The notes: generated from the sequence alone by a model not told the origin. A stretch of 64,000 nt of DNA from Prevotella sp. (GCA_022641735.1 JALCDQ010000001.1:310001-374000); one strand, 5' to 3'; counted from the stretch's first letter, positions 26,085 through 36,524 are shown. Numbers and translations: made by a program.

Positions 26085-26238
26085 AGCAAAACAATTTGTT
26101 TTGTGAGACAATTCAGTCTAATTTGTTAGACGATTTAGTCTGTTTTGTTAGACAAAATAGACTAAATTGTCAAGTAAAAGACCATTAATAACAACGTAAG
26201 AGATTATCTTTTGCCTCCCAAAAGACCATCAATAGCCC
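26085..26238. repeat. 22-bp-period palindromic array, locus 4 (seven units)
   Basis: Seven 22-base units begin at 26085, 26107, 26129, 26151, 26173, 26195 and 26217. Words within it are AAAACAATTTGTTTT, then three units based on TTTAGTCT / AGACTAAA, then units with AAAAGACC, AGAGATTATCTTTT and AAAAGACC. Neighbouring units are the most alike. It fills most of the gap between convergent purN and the outer-membrane protein gene. Confidence 0.85.
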
Positions 26239-26269
26239 CATTATCAGTCATCAATCAGACAGCGTGACA

Positions 26270-29200
26270 TCAGTCGGCACCACCTGGGCGACCGCCTCCG
26301 AAACCTCCGCCAAAGCCTCCATGGCCTCCACCGGGACGTCCTTGACCACCATCAGGAGGACCTCCAGGGCCGCCAAAGCCAGGTCCATCGCCATCAGGAC
26401 CTCTGCGTCCACGCCGCATCTGCTGGCGCATATCCTTGTTGCCAAAGAGATTGAAGCGATAAACCACATGCAGCATGGCATAGCTGTTGATGCTGTTATA
26501 CCACGTATCTGTGCGAGCCATAGCATCAATCATTCGGCTGAAATTGCTCTGTTGATGTAAGATGTCATAGAACTGAAGCATCACCGTAAGCGCTTTTCCT
26601 TTCATAAAGCCTTGTGAAAGTTGTGCTGTCCATATCAACTCATTGGTATTCATCGAGTTGTCATTATATCCTCGGCGGCTGTTCTCATGCATACTGGTGG
26701 TCAATCCGGTACCCCAAGGAGCCGTGAGAACCACTGAGCCGCCATAAGCAAACTGCCATGTATCGAGGTCGCTTTGGCTTTGCAACTTGTTGCGGGCATG
26801 CGTATAATTGACAGAACCATCCAAAGACAACTCCAACCAATCGTTGCGATAACTGCCACCCAAGGTCTCGCGGATGTTGAAAGTACGAGTTCTGTTCTTC
26901 TCGGAATCACTCTTCTGACCAAGACTCAGATAGCCTACATTATTCGCAAAGCTACTGCTTGTCTCCGTATTGACGTTCCATCTGCCCAAAGAATCTATGG
27001 CTGTATTGAACATAAACCTGCCGTCTATATTCCAATTTCCATTGATATTTTCAGGTTGCGTCGTTCTTCCACCCGTCACATCATTATATGTCACCTTGTC
27101 GCTGATGTCATTCTTCGTTGTCGAGAAGTTCAGATTAGCCCCTATGAAACGAGTGTGGGCCTGGATATAATTATTATAATCCATACGTAAAGTGTTAGTG
27201 AAAGACGGCTTCAAGCCTGGATTTCCTTTCGATATATTCAACGGATTGCTATCATCAGTGATGTCAAGCAACTGGCTCATACTAGGTTGCGTAGTCGTGC
27301 CCCGATAGTTAATGCGCAACTGATGCTGACTACTGAATCGGTAACGGAAGTCCAATGTCGGCGAGAAATTGGTCACCGTACGCACCGTATCGACGTGAAC
27401 GCCCTGATAATCCTGCATATATTTCGACCTTAAAGGCTGCAACATCAAGCCTACATTCAAGCGATATTTCGCTCTAATCAACCGGAATGTAAGGTTAAAC
27501 TCATTGATATAATTGCGATATTCAGAGTATCTGCTCAAGTTATCATCCAAATAATCGCCGATAGGATTCGGCAACAAGGAGAGATAATCGTTCCAACCCC
27601 GATAAGAAGGAGTGACTCCATTGAAGAAAGACTCTCCCAAATTACTGAAGTCATAAGTAGAGCGGTCGCTCTTACTATAACTATATTGATAACTATAACG
27701 GAACTGCAAGTAGGCTCCTTTGAAAAGAGGTTCACTGTAAGTAGCCATCAATTGGTAGTTATAACTTGTTGTCGGCATCAGATTATAACGATTCGTCTGA
27801 TAAGTGGAATCCAATCCTGCCGCCGTCTTCATCAACCATAAATGCGTGTTATTGGTAGAAAGACTTTGGCTATCGCTCTTCGTATAGCCTCCATCGGCAC
27901 GCAAAGTGAAGTTGCGGCCATTACTGCTCAACTTGCGATTAAACTGCAATGTTCCCCTCAAATTCCTATTACTGCTGTAGTTAATGGCGTTGTTTACCTG
28001 CGAATTGACCACAAGACTATCGGCTGCCAGCGACTTCAAGGAACTCTCATCGAGTGGATTTTCCACATAAAGATAAGGGTCTTCATTGAAAGAAGCTGAT
28101 GTCGAAGCCTTCCGACTATCATTAGCCGACCATGCAAAAGTAGGGCGGAACATGATGTTCGTCATTGAATCCGGCTGCCACTCTATTCTTCCCTGCGCAT
28201 TCCAACTATCTCCACGGGTGTAACCTTGGCTTATACTATTGGAGAAAGACCCCGTTTTGCTCACGAAATTCTCAGAAGAGGTCTTCGTATAAGCGTCTCC
28301 GTCGCTATGATTCCAAAACCCGCTGAGGTCTATAGTGAGCTTGTCTTTCTTCTCATAGTTATAGTTTACGCCGAGCATCTTTGCCGAATTCAAGCCTTGT
28401 CTGCCAGCTCCGAACTGCCCTCTGCCCCCTCCTCCAGGGAACCCAGTATCGTTTACGTTGTTTGCATTGCCAAAGAGCATGAGGCGATTCTTATCGTTGA
28501 AGTACGCACCCATCAGTTTTTCAGAATAACGGCTCTTAGTACCAGCCGAAAGGTCGATGTTTGAGAACAGGCCTTTATTCATGCCTTTCTTCAATCCGAA
28601 GTCAAGCACCGTGGTCTCCTCACCGTCATCGATGCCGGTGATTCTCGTCAAATCACTCTTCTGGTCATAAGCTTTCACCTTCTCAACAATGGCTGTAGGC
28701 AGGTTCTTCATGGCTATTTTGGTATCGCCCGTCATAAATTCCTTGCCATCAACGAGTATCTTTTTCACCGTCTTTCCATTGATTGTAATCGTCCCGTCAT
28801 CAGCTACAGAGGCTCCTGGAAGCCGCTTCACCAACTCTTCTATCGTCGAACCTTCCGGTGTTTTATAAGCTGCACTATTATATATAAAGGTGTCTTCCTT
28901 GAGCACTACTTTCTTTGCTTGCGCCGTAACTTGAGTTTCCTTGAGCATAATGGCATCTGCCGCCATGATGATTTTACCTATTTCCAAACTCTTATCCTGC
29001 ACAATCTGCACGTGTTTAATGAGCGTCGTATAGCCTATACATGATATTTTCAGCAGATAAGTGCCATTTTCAGGCGCCTTCACACTGAACACTCCCGCCG
29101 CATTGCTTATCGCTCCCGCCACGAAAGCAGTATCCGATTTCAGCAATTGAATCGTTGCTTCCGTCACAGGCTGTTTGGAGTCTTTATCTATAAGGATACC

Positions 29201-29278
29201 CGCAATCGTCCTTTCTTGTGCTAGTCCCGACATCGCAAAGAAAGCAAAGAGGGTGAAAAACAATATTCTAACTTTCAT
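26270..29278 (-). CDS. TonB-dependent-receptor-like outer membrane beta-barrel protein
   Basis: The 1002-residue protein has a signal peptide (cleavage after about residue 20), a carboxypeptidase-regulatory-like domain (about 22-105), a plug-like domain (about 110-220, with GSTIEELVKRLPGASV) and a large barrel (about 230-940). It belongs to the Bacteroidetes barrel family that resembles TonB receptors. The last 55 residues are extremely rich in Gly, Pro and Arg (from RRGRRG to the end), beyond the barrel, and probably protrude or interact. No SusD or partner gene is adjacent. Cargo is unknown. Confidence 0.88.
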   Translation of the reverse strand: MKVRILFFTLFAFFAMSGLAQERTIAGILIDKDSKQPVTEATIQLLKSDTAFVAGAISNAAGVFSVKAPENGTYLLKISCIGYTTLIKHVQIVQDKSLEIGKIIMAADAIMLKETQVTAQAKKVVLKEDTFIYNSAAYKTPEGSTIEELVKRLPGASVADDGTITINGKTVKKILVDGKEFMTGDTKIAMKNLPTAIVEKVKAYDQKSDLTRITGIDDGEETTVLDFGLKKGMNKGLFSNIDLSAGTKSRYSEKLMGAYFNDKNRLMLFGNANNVNDTGFPGGGGRGQFGAGRQGLNSAKMLGVNYNYEKKDKLTIDLSGFWNHSDGDAYTKTSSENFVSKTGSFSNSISQGYTRGDSWNAQGRIEWQPDSMTNIMFRPTFAWSANDSRKASTSASFNEDPYLYVENPLDESSLKSLAADSLVVNSQVNNAINYSSNRNLRGTLQFNRKLSSNGRNFTLRADGGYTKSDSQSLSTNNTHLWLMKTAAGLDSTYQTNRYNLMPTTSYNYQLMATYSEPLFKGAYLQFRYSYQYSYSKSDRSTYDFSNLGESFFNGVTPSYRGWNDYLSLLPNPIGDYLDDNLSRYSEYRNYINEFNLTFRLIRAKYRLNVGLMLQPLRSKYMQDYQGVHVDTVRTVTNFSPTLDFRYRFSSQHQLRINYRGTTTQPSMSQLLDITDDSNPLNISKGNPGLKPSFTNTLRMDYNNYIQAHTRFIGANLNFSTTKNDISDKVTYNDVTGGRTTQPENINGNWNIDGRFMFNTAIDSLGRWNVNTETSSSFANNVGYLSLGQKSDSEKNRTRTFNIRETLGGSYRNDWLELSLDGSVNYTHARNKLQSQSDLDTWQFAYGGSVVLTAPWGTGLTTSMHENSRRGYNDNSMNTNELIWTAQLSQGFMKGKALTVMLQFYDILHQQSNFSRMIDAMARTDTWYNSINSYAMLHVVYRFNLFGNKDMRQQMRRGRRGPDGDGPGFGGPGGPPDGGQGRPGGGHGGFGGGFGGGRPGGAD

Positions 29279-29448
29279 TTTTAAGTAATTTTTCCTGATA
29301 ACTTTTCATATTAGACGAAACTAAAAGCAAAAAGTTTAATCCCGATTTTTTGCACACAGCCCCATCAGTGTGCGCATTTTCGATAAAAATAATTATAAAA
29401 AGACTTAATTTACCATCAAAAGTAGCTATTTGAAGTATGTTTTATGCT

Positions 29449-29456
29449 TATCTTTG
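29449..29456 (+). promoter_or_regulatory. Promoter box for aroB
   Basis: TATCTTTG, 20 bases before the aroB ATG at 29477. A candidate -33 TTTG lies at 29429-29432, only 16 bases away. Confidence 0.55.
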
Positions 29457-29476
29457 CAACAACGAAAGGAAATGTT

Positions 29477-30535
29477 ATGATTATGGAGCAGAGAATTATT
29501 TTATCGAAAAATCTGAATGAAGATGTTGCCATTGCAATATCTGAATGTGAACACGACAAGATTTTTATACTTACGGATGAGACCACCTTGAAGTTCTGTT
29601 GGCCGCTCATCAAGGGTTTTTACAGCTTGAAAGAAGCTCAGACGATTACGATAAAGGCTTCTGATACGAGCAAGAATATCGATTCGCTGGCCTTTGTGTG
29701 GCAACAACTGAGCGAAAAGGGAGCTACCCGTCATTCCCTCCTCATCAATCTCGGGGGTGGCGTGGTGACCGACCTTGGCGGTTTCGCGGCCTCTACTTTC
29801 AAGCGGGGCATTGATTTCATCAACATCCCCACGACATTGCTTGCCATGGTGGATGCCTCTGTGGGAGGCAAAACGGGCATCAATTTCAATGGCTTGAAGA
29901 ATGAAATCGGCGTCTTCAACGATGCTAAATACGTGATACTCAGTACCTCGTTTCTCAAATCGCTGAATGCTGAGAACCTGCTTTCGGGCTATGCTGAGAT
30001 GCTCAAACATGGCCTCATCGCCAACGACAAGATATGGGCTGAGCTGCTCAACTTCGACCTTCAGCATCCTGATTATCAAATGCTTCAGTCGCTTTTGGAG
30101 AAATCCATCAAAGTCAAAGAGCGCATTGTCTTGAAAGACCCTAAAGAAAAAGGGCTTCGCAAGGCATTGAATTTCGGACATACCATCGGCCATGCCTTCG
30201 AGTCTTGGAGTCTGAAACACGACGAGCGCCCTATTCTTCACGGATATGCCGTTGCTTACGGGCTCATTCCGGAACTATATCTGAGCAGTATCAAGGCAGG
30301 TTTTCCTACTGACAAACTCCGCCAAACTGTCAGTTTTATTCGTGAGAACTATGGCGTGCCAGCCATCACTTGCGATGATTACGACGGTCTTATAGCCCTC
30401 ATGCGACATGACAAAAAGAACGTTGCCGACATCATTAACTTCACGCTTTTAGGCAATATCGGCGACATCAGAATCAATCAGAGCGCCACCGATGATGAAA
30501 TCAAGGAGGCTCTCGACTTCATGCGCGAGGGCTGA
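29477..30535 (+). CDS. aroB: 3-dehydroquinate synthase
   Basis: AroB makes 3-dehydroquinate, the second step of the shikimate pathway, using NAD and a zinc. At 352 residues the length is usual. Motifs include GGGVVTDLGGFAAS, the nucleotide-site run ending VDASVGGKTGIN, and the zinc ligands E in SGYAEMLKHG, H in NFGHTIGHA and H in LHGYAVAYG. MIM gives two close starts (29477 or 29483); the first is used here. It converges on the thioesterase gene with a 7-base gap. Confidence 0.97.
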   Translation: MIMEQRIILSKNLNEDVAIAISECEHDKIFILTDETTLKFCWPLIKGFYSLKEAQTITIKASDTSKNIDSLAFVWQQLSEKGATRHSLLINLGGGVVTDLGGFAASTFKRGIDFINIPTTLLAMVDASVGGKTGINFNGLKNEIGVFNDAKYVILSTSFLKSLNAENLLSGYAEMLKHGLIANDKIWAELLNFDLQHPDYQMLQSLLEKSIKVKERIVLKDPKEKGLRKALNFGHTIGHAFESWSLKHDERPILHGYAVAYGLIPELYLSSIKAGFPTDKLRQTVSFIRENYGVPAITCDDYDGLIALMRHDKKNVADIINFTLLGNIGDIRINQSATDDEIKEALDFMREG

Positions 30536-30542
30536 CAACCGC

Positions 30543-30959
30543 TTATTTCTTGGCAGGCGATATGATATAATTAGTCACTTCGACAGATGATATCAGGTCG
30601 CCTTCCGAATTTTTCACGGAGATATGCCATTGATGAAGGGTTCTGCCCATATATTGCAACTTGGCATAAGCCGTCACCGTATCGCCTTCCTGTGCTGATT
30701 TCACATGTGAGCCGCTCACATTGATGCCCACGCAAATCTTTCCTTTCACCAATGCCATTGATGCCACGCCTGCCAGATTTTCAGCTAAAGCCAGCGAAGC
30801 ACCGCCTGCAAGGAAACCGAAAGGTTGCTTATTCTTTTCATTTACTTTCATCCGAGCCATACAGGTGTCGTCTTCGGGAGTGGAAATAAACTCCATTCCC
30901 AGCGTGTTGGAGAGCCCGTCTTGCTTGCGGAGTAATTCTTTCAAATGTTCTATATTCAT
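30543..30959 (-). CDS. PaaI-type hotdog-fold thioesterase
   Basis: The 138-residue protein has the hotdog fold with GFLAGGASLALAENLAG (the PaaI-type substrate helix with an E near residue 60). Members hydrolyse acyl-CoA thioesters in various pathways. It is a single gene convergent with aroB. The natural substrate is unknown; involvement in menaquinone synthesis (DHNA-CoA) is one possibility not supported by neighbours here. Confidence 0.88.
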   Translation of the reverse strand: MNIEHLKELLRKQDGLSNTLGMEFISTPEDDTCMARMKVNEKNKQPFGFLAGGASLALAENLAGVASMALVKGKICVGINVSGSHVKSAQEGDTVTAYAKLQYMGRTLHQWHISVKNSEGDLISSVEVTNYIISPAKK

Positions 30960-31276
30960 AATTTTCTCGATTATCTATCCGTATATCTGCAAATATCATG
31001 CCAATTCGCTGACTTTTGGAAATGACTGACATTGTCTGCCAAAAAGAGCAATAGCATGACAGATATAGACCTTTTCGGGGCTTCAAAGAGGCCCTATTTA
31101 CCCCTATCGATTCTTACGAAGAGGACACGGAAATGTTAAATCAATCCACCTGAATATCGATTGAGTTTTCTGAAAGCCAATCATTGCTTCGAAATCTGCA
31201 ATTTTTAGCCAATTTTGCATCTATCTTATAATCAATCAGTTATGGCGATTAGCAGGACAGAAGATGATTCCCGAAT

Positions 31277-31364
31277 TTGTAAAAGACCGCTTTCTACCTT
31301 GTAAAAGACGGTTGTTTACCTCGTAAACAGTAGCCTTTTACCCTGCAAAAGACCACCTTTCAAA
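31277..31364. repeat. 22-bp-period palindromic array, locus 5
   Basis: Four 22-base units begin at 31277, 31299, 31321 and 31343. The first two share TTGTAAAAGAC, and the third has TCGTAAACAGTAGCC. Each approximates the palindrome GTAAAAGA-nnn-TCTTTTAC. It lies in a divergent intergenic gap, far from both genes. Confidence 0.8.
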
Positions 31365-31577
31365 AGGCTGAAAAGTATCCTTCTGGTTGCGAAATACCAT
31401 CGAAAATACAATCAGACCTATCTTTCGCAAACACAATCCTCCGTTTTTGAGAGGAAAGCAGATGACTCTAAAGTGTTAATTCAGACATGAGTTTTCTATA
31501 GAAATATAACAAAAAGAACATACTGACATCATTGCTTTCCGAAGGAAAAATCATTCTCCGACACCCCATTCCTGCCC

Positions 31578-31607
31578 TTTGTGCAAAAAGAAAATACAAT
31601 AACTTTG
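31578..31607 (+). promoter_or_regulatory. Upstream candidate promoter of lysS
   Basis: TTTG at 31578-31581 and TAACTTTG at 31600-31607 are separated by 18 bases. A leader of about 85 bases would precede lysS. Confidence 0.6.
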
Positions 31608-31661
31608 CACACCTAATAATATAAAAAAGATAAAAAGGAGGACACTTTCAAAATTTATTGT

Positions 31662-31669
31662 TAACTTTG
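31662..31669 (+). promoter_or_regulatory. Proximal candidate promoter box of lysS
   Basis: TAACTTTG, 30 bases before the lysS ATG. The -33 side is weak. Confidence 0.55.
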
Positions 31670-31699
31670 CAGTTCAAAATGATAAGTTTTCGATAAAAG

Positions 31700-33430
31700 A
31701 TGAATATATTAGAACTAAGTGAACAGGAAATTATCCGCCGGCAAAGTCTGGAGGAACTGCGCAAAAGAGGCATCAACCCCTATCCCGCAGCAGAGTTTCC
31801 TACCAACGCTTTCTCCGTAGATATCAAGGCGGAGTTTAAAGAGGGTGAAGAGAGAGATGTAGTGATTGCAGGCCGAATGATGAGTTGCCGCGTAATGGGC
31901 AAGGCCTCTTTTGCGGAAATTCAGGATTCTAAGGGCCGCATACAGGTGTATGTGACGCGCGATGATATCTGCCCGGGTGAGGATAAAGACCTCTATAACG
32001 TGGTCTTCAAGAAACTCCTCGACATCGGCGACTTCATCGGCATCAAGGGTTTTGTCTTCAAAACACAAACCGGTGAGGTATCCGTTCATGCCAAGGAAAT
32101 CACACTTTTGAGCAAGAGCCTCAAACCTCTGCCTATCGTGAAATATAAAGATGGAGTGGCTTATGATAAGTTTGACGACCCCGAACTTCGCGCGCGTCAG
32201 CGCTATGTGGACCTGATTGTCAACGACGGAGTGAAGGCTACCTTCCTCAAACGTGCCACCGTATTGCGCACCATGCGTAATTTCTTCGATGAAGCAGGCT
32301 ATACCGAGGTAGAAACCCCTACCCTTCAGAGCATTGCAGGAGGAGCATCCGCCAAGCCTTTCATCACCCATTTCAATGCGCTCAACATCGATATGTACAT
32401 GCGCATAGCTACCGAACTCTATCTGAAACGCCTCATCGTGGGTGGTTTTGAGGGGGTCTATGAGATTGGAAAGAACTTCCGCAACGAGGGAATGGACCGT
32501 TTCCACAACCCTGAATTCACCTGCATGGAGCTCTATGTGCAATATAAGGACTACAACTGGATGATGAGTTTCACCGAGAAATTGCTCGAAACCATCTGCA
32601 CAGCCGTAAATGGCAAGCCCGAAGTGATGATTGGCGACAAGCTCGTCAGTTTCAAAGCACCTTATCGAAGATTGCCTATCCTCGATGCAATCAAGGAAAA
32701 GACGGGCTTCGACCTTAGCGATAAGAGTGAGGAAGAGATACGCCATATCGCCGTGGATGAGCTCAAAATGGAGGGCATCGACGAGAGTTTCGGCAAAGGA
32801 AAACTCATCGACGAGATATTCGGAGAGTTCTGCGAGGGTACATTCATTGACCCTACTTTCATCATCGACTATCCTGTCGAGATGTCGCCATTGACGAAGA
32901 TGCACCGCTCAAAGGCTGGTTTGACCGAGCGTTTCGAGCTGATGGTCAACGGAAAAGAACTCGCCAACGCCTATAGTGAGCTTAATGACCCTATCGACCA
33001 GGAAGAACGCTTCAAGGAACAGATGAAACTTGCCGATAAGGGCGACGATGAAGCCATGATTATCGATAAGGACTTCCTGCGCGCATTGCAATATGGCATG
33101 CCTCCAACATCAGGCATCGGCATCGGCATCGACCGTCTTGTCATGCTCATGACGGGCATGGAGAACATTCAGGAAGTGATGCTTTTCCCGCAACTCAAGC
33201 CCGAGCAACGATTGCCACAGAGTTCAATAGCCGAGTGGGCAGCCATCGGCGTGCCTGAAGATTGGGTTTACGTGTTGCGCAAAGCAGGCTTCAACCTCAT
33301 CTCCGACATCAAGGATGAGAAGGCACAAGGCTTGCAACAGAAGATTGGAGAAATCAATAAGAAATATAAATTGGATTACGTGAAGCCGTCTGTAGATGAT
33401 ATACAGCAGTGGATCGAAAAAACTAAATAA
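31700..33430 (+). CDS. lysS: Lysyl-tRNA synthetase, class II
   Basis: The enzyme charges tRNA-Lys. At 576 residues it is longer than E. coli LysS (505), as is common in Bacteroidetes, because of a C-terminal extension (about 510-576). An OB-fold anticodon-binding domain (about 55-165) precedes the class II core, with motif 2 [14 protein letters not shown] and motif 3 [15 protein letters not shown]. Its stop overlaps the gpsA start by one base, and the two are probably one operon. Confidence 0.97.
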   Translation: MNILELSEQEIIRRQSLEELRKRGINPYPAAEFPTNAFSVDIKAEFKEGEERDVVIAGRMMSCRVMGKASFAEIQDSKGRIQVYVTRDDICPGEDKDLYNVVFKKLLDIGDFIGIKGFVFKTQTGEVSVHAKEITLLSKSLKPLPIVKYKDGVAYDKFDDPELRARQRYVDLIVNDGVKATFLKRATVLRTMRNFFDEAGYTEVETPTLQSIAGGASAKPFITHFNALNIDMYMRIATELYLKRLIVGGFEGVYEIGKNFRNEGMDRFHNPEFTCMELYVQYKDYNWMMSFTEKLLETICTAVNGKPEVMIGDKLVSFKAPYRRLPILDAIKEKTGFDLSDKSEEEIRHIAVDELKMEGIDESFGKGKLIDEIFGEFCEGTFIDPTFIIDYPVEMSPLTKMHRSKAGLTERFELMVNGKELANAYSELNDPIDQEERFKEQMKLADKGDDEAMIIDKDFLRALQYGMPPTSGIGIGIDRLVMLMTGMENIQEVMLFPQLKPEQRLPQSSIAEWAAIGVPEDWVYVLRKAGFNLISDIKDEKAQGLQQKIGEINKKYKLDYVKPSVDDIQQWIEKTK

Positions 33431-34425
33431 TGTTCGGAGTCGGCAAAATAGCGATTATCGGAGGAGGCTCATGGGCTACTGCCATAGCCAAGATTGTAGT
33501 GGATCACACCCATCACATCGGCTGGTATATGCGCCGCGATGACCGCATAGAGGACTTTAAGCGCATGGGGCACAACCCCGCTTATCTCATGAGCGTGCAC
33601 TTTGATGTCAACGAGATTTACTTCTCCTCTGACATCAATAAGATTGTGGAGGCTTATGACACCCTTATTTTCGTCACTCCGTCACCTTATCTGAAGAACC
33701 ATCTTAAGAAACTGAAGACCCGCATACGTGATAAATTCGTCGTCACAGCCATCAAAGGCATCGTGCCCGATGAGAATCTCGTGTGCTCGGAATATTTCCA
33801 TCAGGTCTATGATATGCCTTATGAGAACCTCGTTTGCATCGGTGGGCCTTCTCATGCAGAAGAAGTGGCGCTTCAAAGACTGACCTACCTAACGGTGGGA
33901 TGCAAGGATTTGGAGAAAGCGCAGGCATTCACAGAGGTGCTCGCCTCCGATTTCGTGAAGACAAAAGTATCTTCTGATGTCGTCGGAATTGAGTATTCCT
34001 CGGTGCTGAAGAACGTCTATGCCATTGCCGCAGGCATCTGTTCAGGCTTGAAATATGGAGATAACTTCCAAGCCGTGCTGATGTCTAATGCCATCCAAGA
34101 GATGGGCAGGTTCCTCACGGCGATATACCCGTTGGAACGAAACGTATATGATAGCGTTTATCTGGGTGACCTTTTGGTGACCGGGTACTCCAATTTCAGC
34201 CGCAACCGCACGTTTGGTACGATGATTGGGAAAGGCTATAGCGTGAAGAGCGCACAAATAGAGATGGAGATGATAGCTGAGGGTTACTTCGGCACGAAAT
34301 GTATGAAGGAAATCAATCGGTATATGCACGTGAACATGCCGATACTCGATGCGGTCTATAATATATTGTATGAGCGCATCAACCCACAAATAGAAATAAA
34401 ATTATTAACAGACTCTTTTAGGTAA
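33430..34425 (+). CDS. gpsA: Glycerol-3-phosphate dehydrogenase [NAD(P)+]
   Basis: GpsA reduces dihydroxyacetone phosphate to sn-glycerol 3-phosphate for phospholipids. It has 331 residues. The N-terminal Rossmann fold has GGGSWATAIAKI, and GGPSHAEEVA and KNVYAIAAGICSGLKYGDN are the catalytic regions. It starts within the lysS stop (TAATG) and is followed 9 bases later by pgi, so lysS-gpsA-pgi-HAD form one run. Confidence 0.96.
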   Translation: MFGVGKIAIIGGGSWATAIAKIVVDHTHHIGWYMRRDDRIEDFKRMGHNPAYLMSVHFDVNEIYFSSDINKIVEAYDTLIFVTPSPYLKNHLKKLKTRIRDKFVVTAIKGIVPDENLVCSEYFHQVYDMPYENLVCIGGPSHAEEVALQRLTYLTVGCKDLEKAQAFTEVLASDFVKTKVSSDVVGIEYSSVLKNVYAIAAGICSGLKYGDNFQAVLMSNAIQEMGRFLTAIYPLERNVYDSVYLGDLLVTGYSNFSRNRTFGTMIGKGYSVKSAQIEMEMIAEGYFGTKCMKEINRYMHVNMPILDAVYNILYERINPQIEIKLLTDSFR

Positions 34426-34434
34426 AAAGAAAAG

Positions 34435-35793
34435 ATGGAGAATATTAAATTAGACATTACTAAAGCCGCTCAATTCCTCAAAGCAGGAGCTGTAGAGGCT
34501 TATGAGCCAAAAGCAAAGGCCGCTCAAGAAGCTCTTGAGAACGGCACTTGTGCTGGTAACGACTTTCTTGGATGGCTTCACTTGCCATCAAGTATCACCC
34601 CTGAGTTAATTGCTGAAGTTCAGGCAACCGCCGATACGCTTCGCCGCAAATGTGAAGTGGTCGTAGTGGCAGGCATCGGAGGCTCTTATCTGGGCGCCCG
34701 CGCCGTCATTGAAGCTTTGGGTAACAGCTTCGCATGGCTTGTAGATGACAAGAAGAATCCCACAATTCTCTTTGCCGGCAACAATATCGGCGAGGATTAT
34801 CTGTCAGAGTTGACCACCTATCTTAAAGATAAGAAGTTCGGTGTCATCAATATCTCAAAGTCCGGAACAACAACAGAAACCGCCCTCACCTTCCGTCTTT
34901 TGAAGAAACAATGTGAGGCTCAGCGTGGCAAAGCAGAGGCTAAAGATGTCATCGTTGCCATTACCGACGCTAAGAAAGGTGCCGCACGTGCTGCTGCAAA
35001 CAAAGAAGGCTACAAGACATTCGTCATTCCTGACAATGTAGGCGGTCGTTTCTCCGTGCTCACTCCAGTAGGTTTGCTTCCTATCGCATGCGCTGGCTTC
35101 GACATTCAGAAACTTGTTGAGGGTGCTCAAGACATGGAGAAGGCAACGGCTCTGAACGTTCCTTTTGCTGAGAACATCGCTTCACAATACGCTGCAACGC
35201 GTCAAGGCCTCTATACACAGGCAGGCAAGAAGATTGAAATCATCGCCAACTTCCAGCCAAAACTGCATTTCATCGCTGAATGGTGGAAGCAGCTCTATGG
35301 AGAGAGCGAAGGCAAAGACCATAAGGGAATCTTCCCTGCTGCTTGCGACTTCACGACTGATTTGCACTCAATGGGTCAATGGATACAAGACGGCGAGCGT
35401 TCTATCTTCGAGACCGTCATCTCTATTGAGACTCCCAACAAGGAACTCGACTTCCCTCATGATGAAGAGAATCTCGACGGATTGAACTTCTTGGCTGGCA
35501 AGAGAGTTGATGAAGTGAACAAGATGGCAGAGCTGGGCACCCGCCTCGCACACGTTGATGGTGGCGTTCCTAACATCCGTATCAGTGTTCCGAAACTGAA
35601 TGAATACTATATCGGAGAGCTTATCTATTTCTTTGAAAAAGCTTGTGGAGTCAGTGGTTTGATGGAAGAAGTCAACCCATTCAACCAACCTGGCGTGGAA
35701 GCTTATAAGAAGAATATGTTTGCTTTGCTTGATAAACCAGGCTATGAGGCCGACAGTAAGGCCATCAAAGAGCGTCTGGCTAAAGAAAAATAA
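34435..35793 (+). CDS. pgi: Glucose-6-phosphate isomerase
   Basis: The isomerase interconverts glucose 6-phosphate and fructose 6-phosphate. The 452-residue form is the shorter bacterial version, about 100 residues shorter than the E. coli enzyme. Motifs are [32 protein letters not shown] and [15 protein letters not shown] phosphatase gene overlaps the stop by one base, suggesting translational coupling. Confidence 0.96.
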   Translation: MENIKLDITKAAQFLKAGAVEAYEPKAKAAQEALENGTCAGNDFLGWLHLPSSITPELIAEVQATADTLRRKCEVVVVAGIGGSYLGARAVIEALGNSFAWLVDDKKNPTILFAGNNIGEDYLSELTTYLKDKKFGVINISKSGTTTETALTFRLLKKQCEAQRGKAEAKDVIVAITDAKKGAARAAANKEGYKTFVIPDNVGGRFSVLTPVGLLPIACAGFDIQKLVEGAQDMEKATALNVPFAENIASQYAATRQGLYTQAGKKIEIIANFQPKLHFIAEWWKQLYGESEGKDHKGIFPAACDFTTDLHSMGQWIQDGERSIFETVISIETPNKELDFPHDEENLDGLNFLAGKRVDEVNKMAELGTRLAHVDGGVPNIRISVPKLNEYYIGELIYFFEKACGVSGLMEEVNPFNQPGVEAYKKNMFALLDKPGYEADSKAIKERLAKEK

Positions 35794-36518
35794 TGTTTCA
35801 ACAGGCAATTAAGAAATACTTGGAAGAGCACGGTTTTGGATGTTTTAATCCTAAAGTCGTGCTCTTTGATATGGATGGAGTGCTCTATAATTCCATGCCT
35901 CATCATGCCATCGCATGGCAAAAGGCCATGAAAGAGTTCGGCATTCACTTCACCGCGGAAGACTCCTATGCGACAGAAGGCATGCGGGGAGTGGACACCA
36001 TTCGCATCTACGCTAAGAAGCAATTGGGCAAAGACTTAACAGAAGCCGAAGCGCAAGCCATGTATGACGAGAAAACCCGTCTCTTCCATCTGATGCCAGA
36101 GGCTCCCATCTTCGATGGAGTGCTCGACTTGATGAAGCAGATAACGGCTGACGGCCTGAAAATAGGCATCGTTACGGGTAGCGGGCAACGGCCTCTCATC
36201 AAGCGACTCATCGCTGATTTCGGCGAATTTGTGGACCGGCAACACATCGTGACGGCGTATGACATCCAGCATGGGAAACCTTCTCCCGACCCTTATCATA
36301 AAGGTTTGCAACTCGCAGGAGGGCTTCAGCCGTGGGAAGGCATCGTTGTGGAGAATGCACCCATGGGCATCCGCTCAGGTGTAGCCGCCAAGATTTTCAC
36401 GATAGGCGTCAATAGCGGCCCACTTCCCGATAAGGCTTTAGCCGATGAAAGAGCAAACATCATCCTGCCAAGTATCAGAGAACTCAGCAACAATTGGAAT
36501 CATTTATTTCTAAAATAG
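35793..36518 (+). CDS. HAD-superfamily hydrolase, beta-phosphoglucomutase-like
   Basis: The 241-residue protein has HAD motif I VLFDMDGVLYNS (nucleophile D), motif II VTGSGQ, motif III lysine in HGKPSPDPYHKG and motif IV VVENAPMG. The cap lies between motifs I and II. Most of these are sugar-phosphate phosphatases or mutases, and its place right after pgi suggests a sugar phosphate, though this is inference. Confidence 0.9.
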   Translation: MFQQAIKKYLEEHGFGCFNPKVVLFDMDGVLYNSMPHHAIAWQKAMKEFGIHFTAEDSYATEGMRGVDTIRIYAKKQLGKDLTEAEAQAMYDEKTRLFHLMPEAPIFDGVLDLMKQITADGLKIGIVTGSGQRPLIKRLIADFGEFVDRQHIVTAYDIQHGKPSPDPYHKGLQLAGGLQPWEGIVVENAPMGIRSGVAAKIFTIGVNSGPLPDKALADERANIILPSIRELSNNWNHLFLK

Positions 36519-36524
36519 AATTTT

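Larger units (their letters stand above)
30960..31699. other. 740-base intergenic region between divergent thioesterase and lysS
   Basis: No convincing gene is visible here. It contains a 22-bp palindromic array (31277-31364) and two lysS promoters near its right end. A purine-rich AAAAGGAGGAC at 31633-31643 looks like a ribosome-binding site but no start codon follows at the right distance. The rest shows no pattern I can name. Confidence 0.6.

Noticed and set aside
26085..26238. CRISPR array
   Set aside because: The repeats are contiguous at 22 bases with no spacers, and no cas genes are present.
30838..31086. 82-codon frame on the minus strand ahead of the thioesterase
   Set aside because: It overlaps the thioesterase gene in another frame and has no family resemblance or ribosome site.
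31621..31670. Hidden small gene after AAAAGGAGGAC
   Set aside because: No ATG, GTG or TTG with a following frame lies at a suitable distance; the next ATG belongs to lysS.
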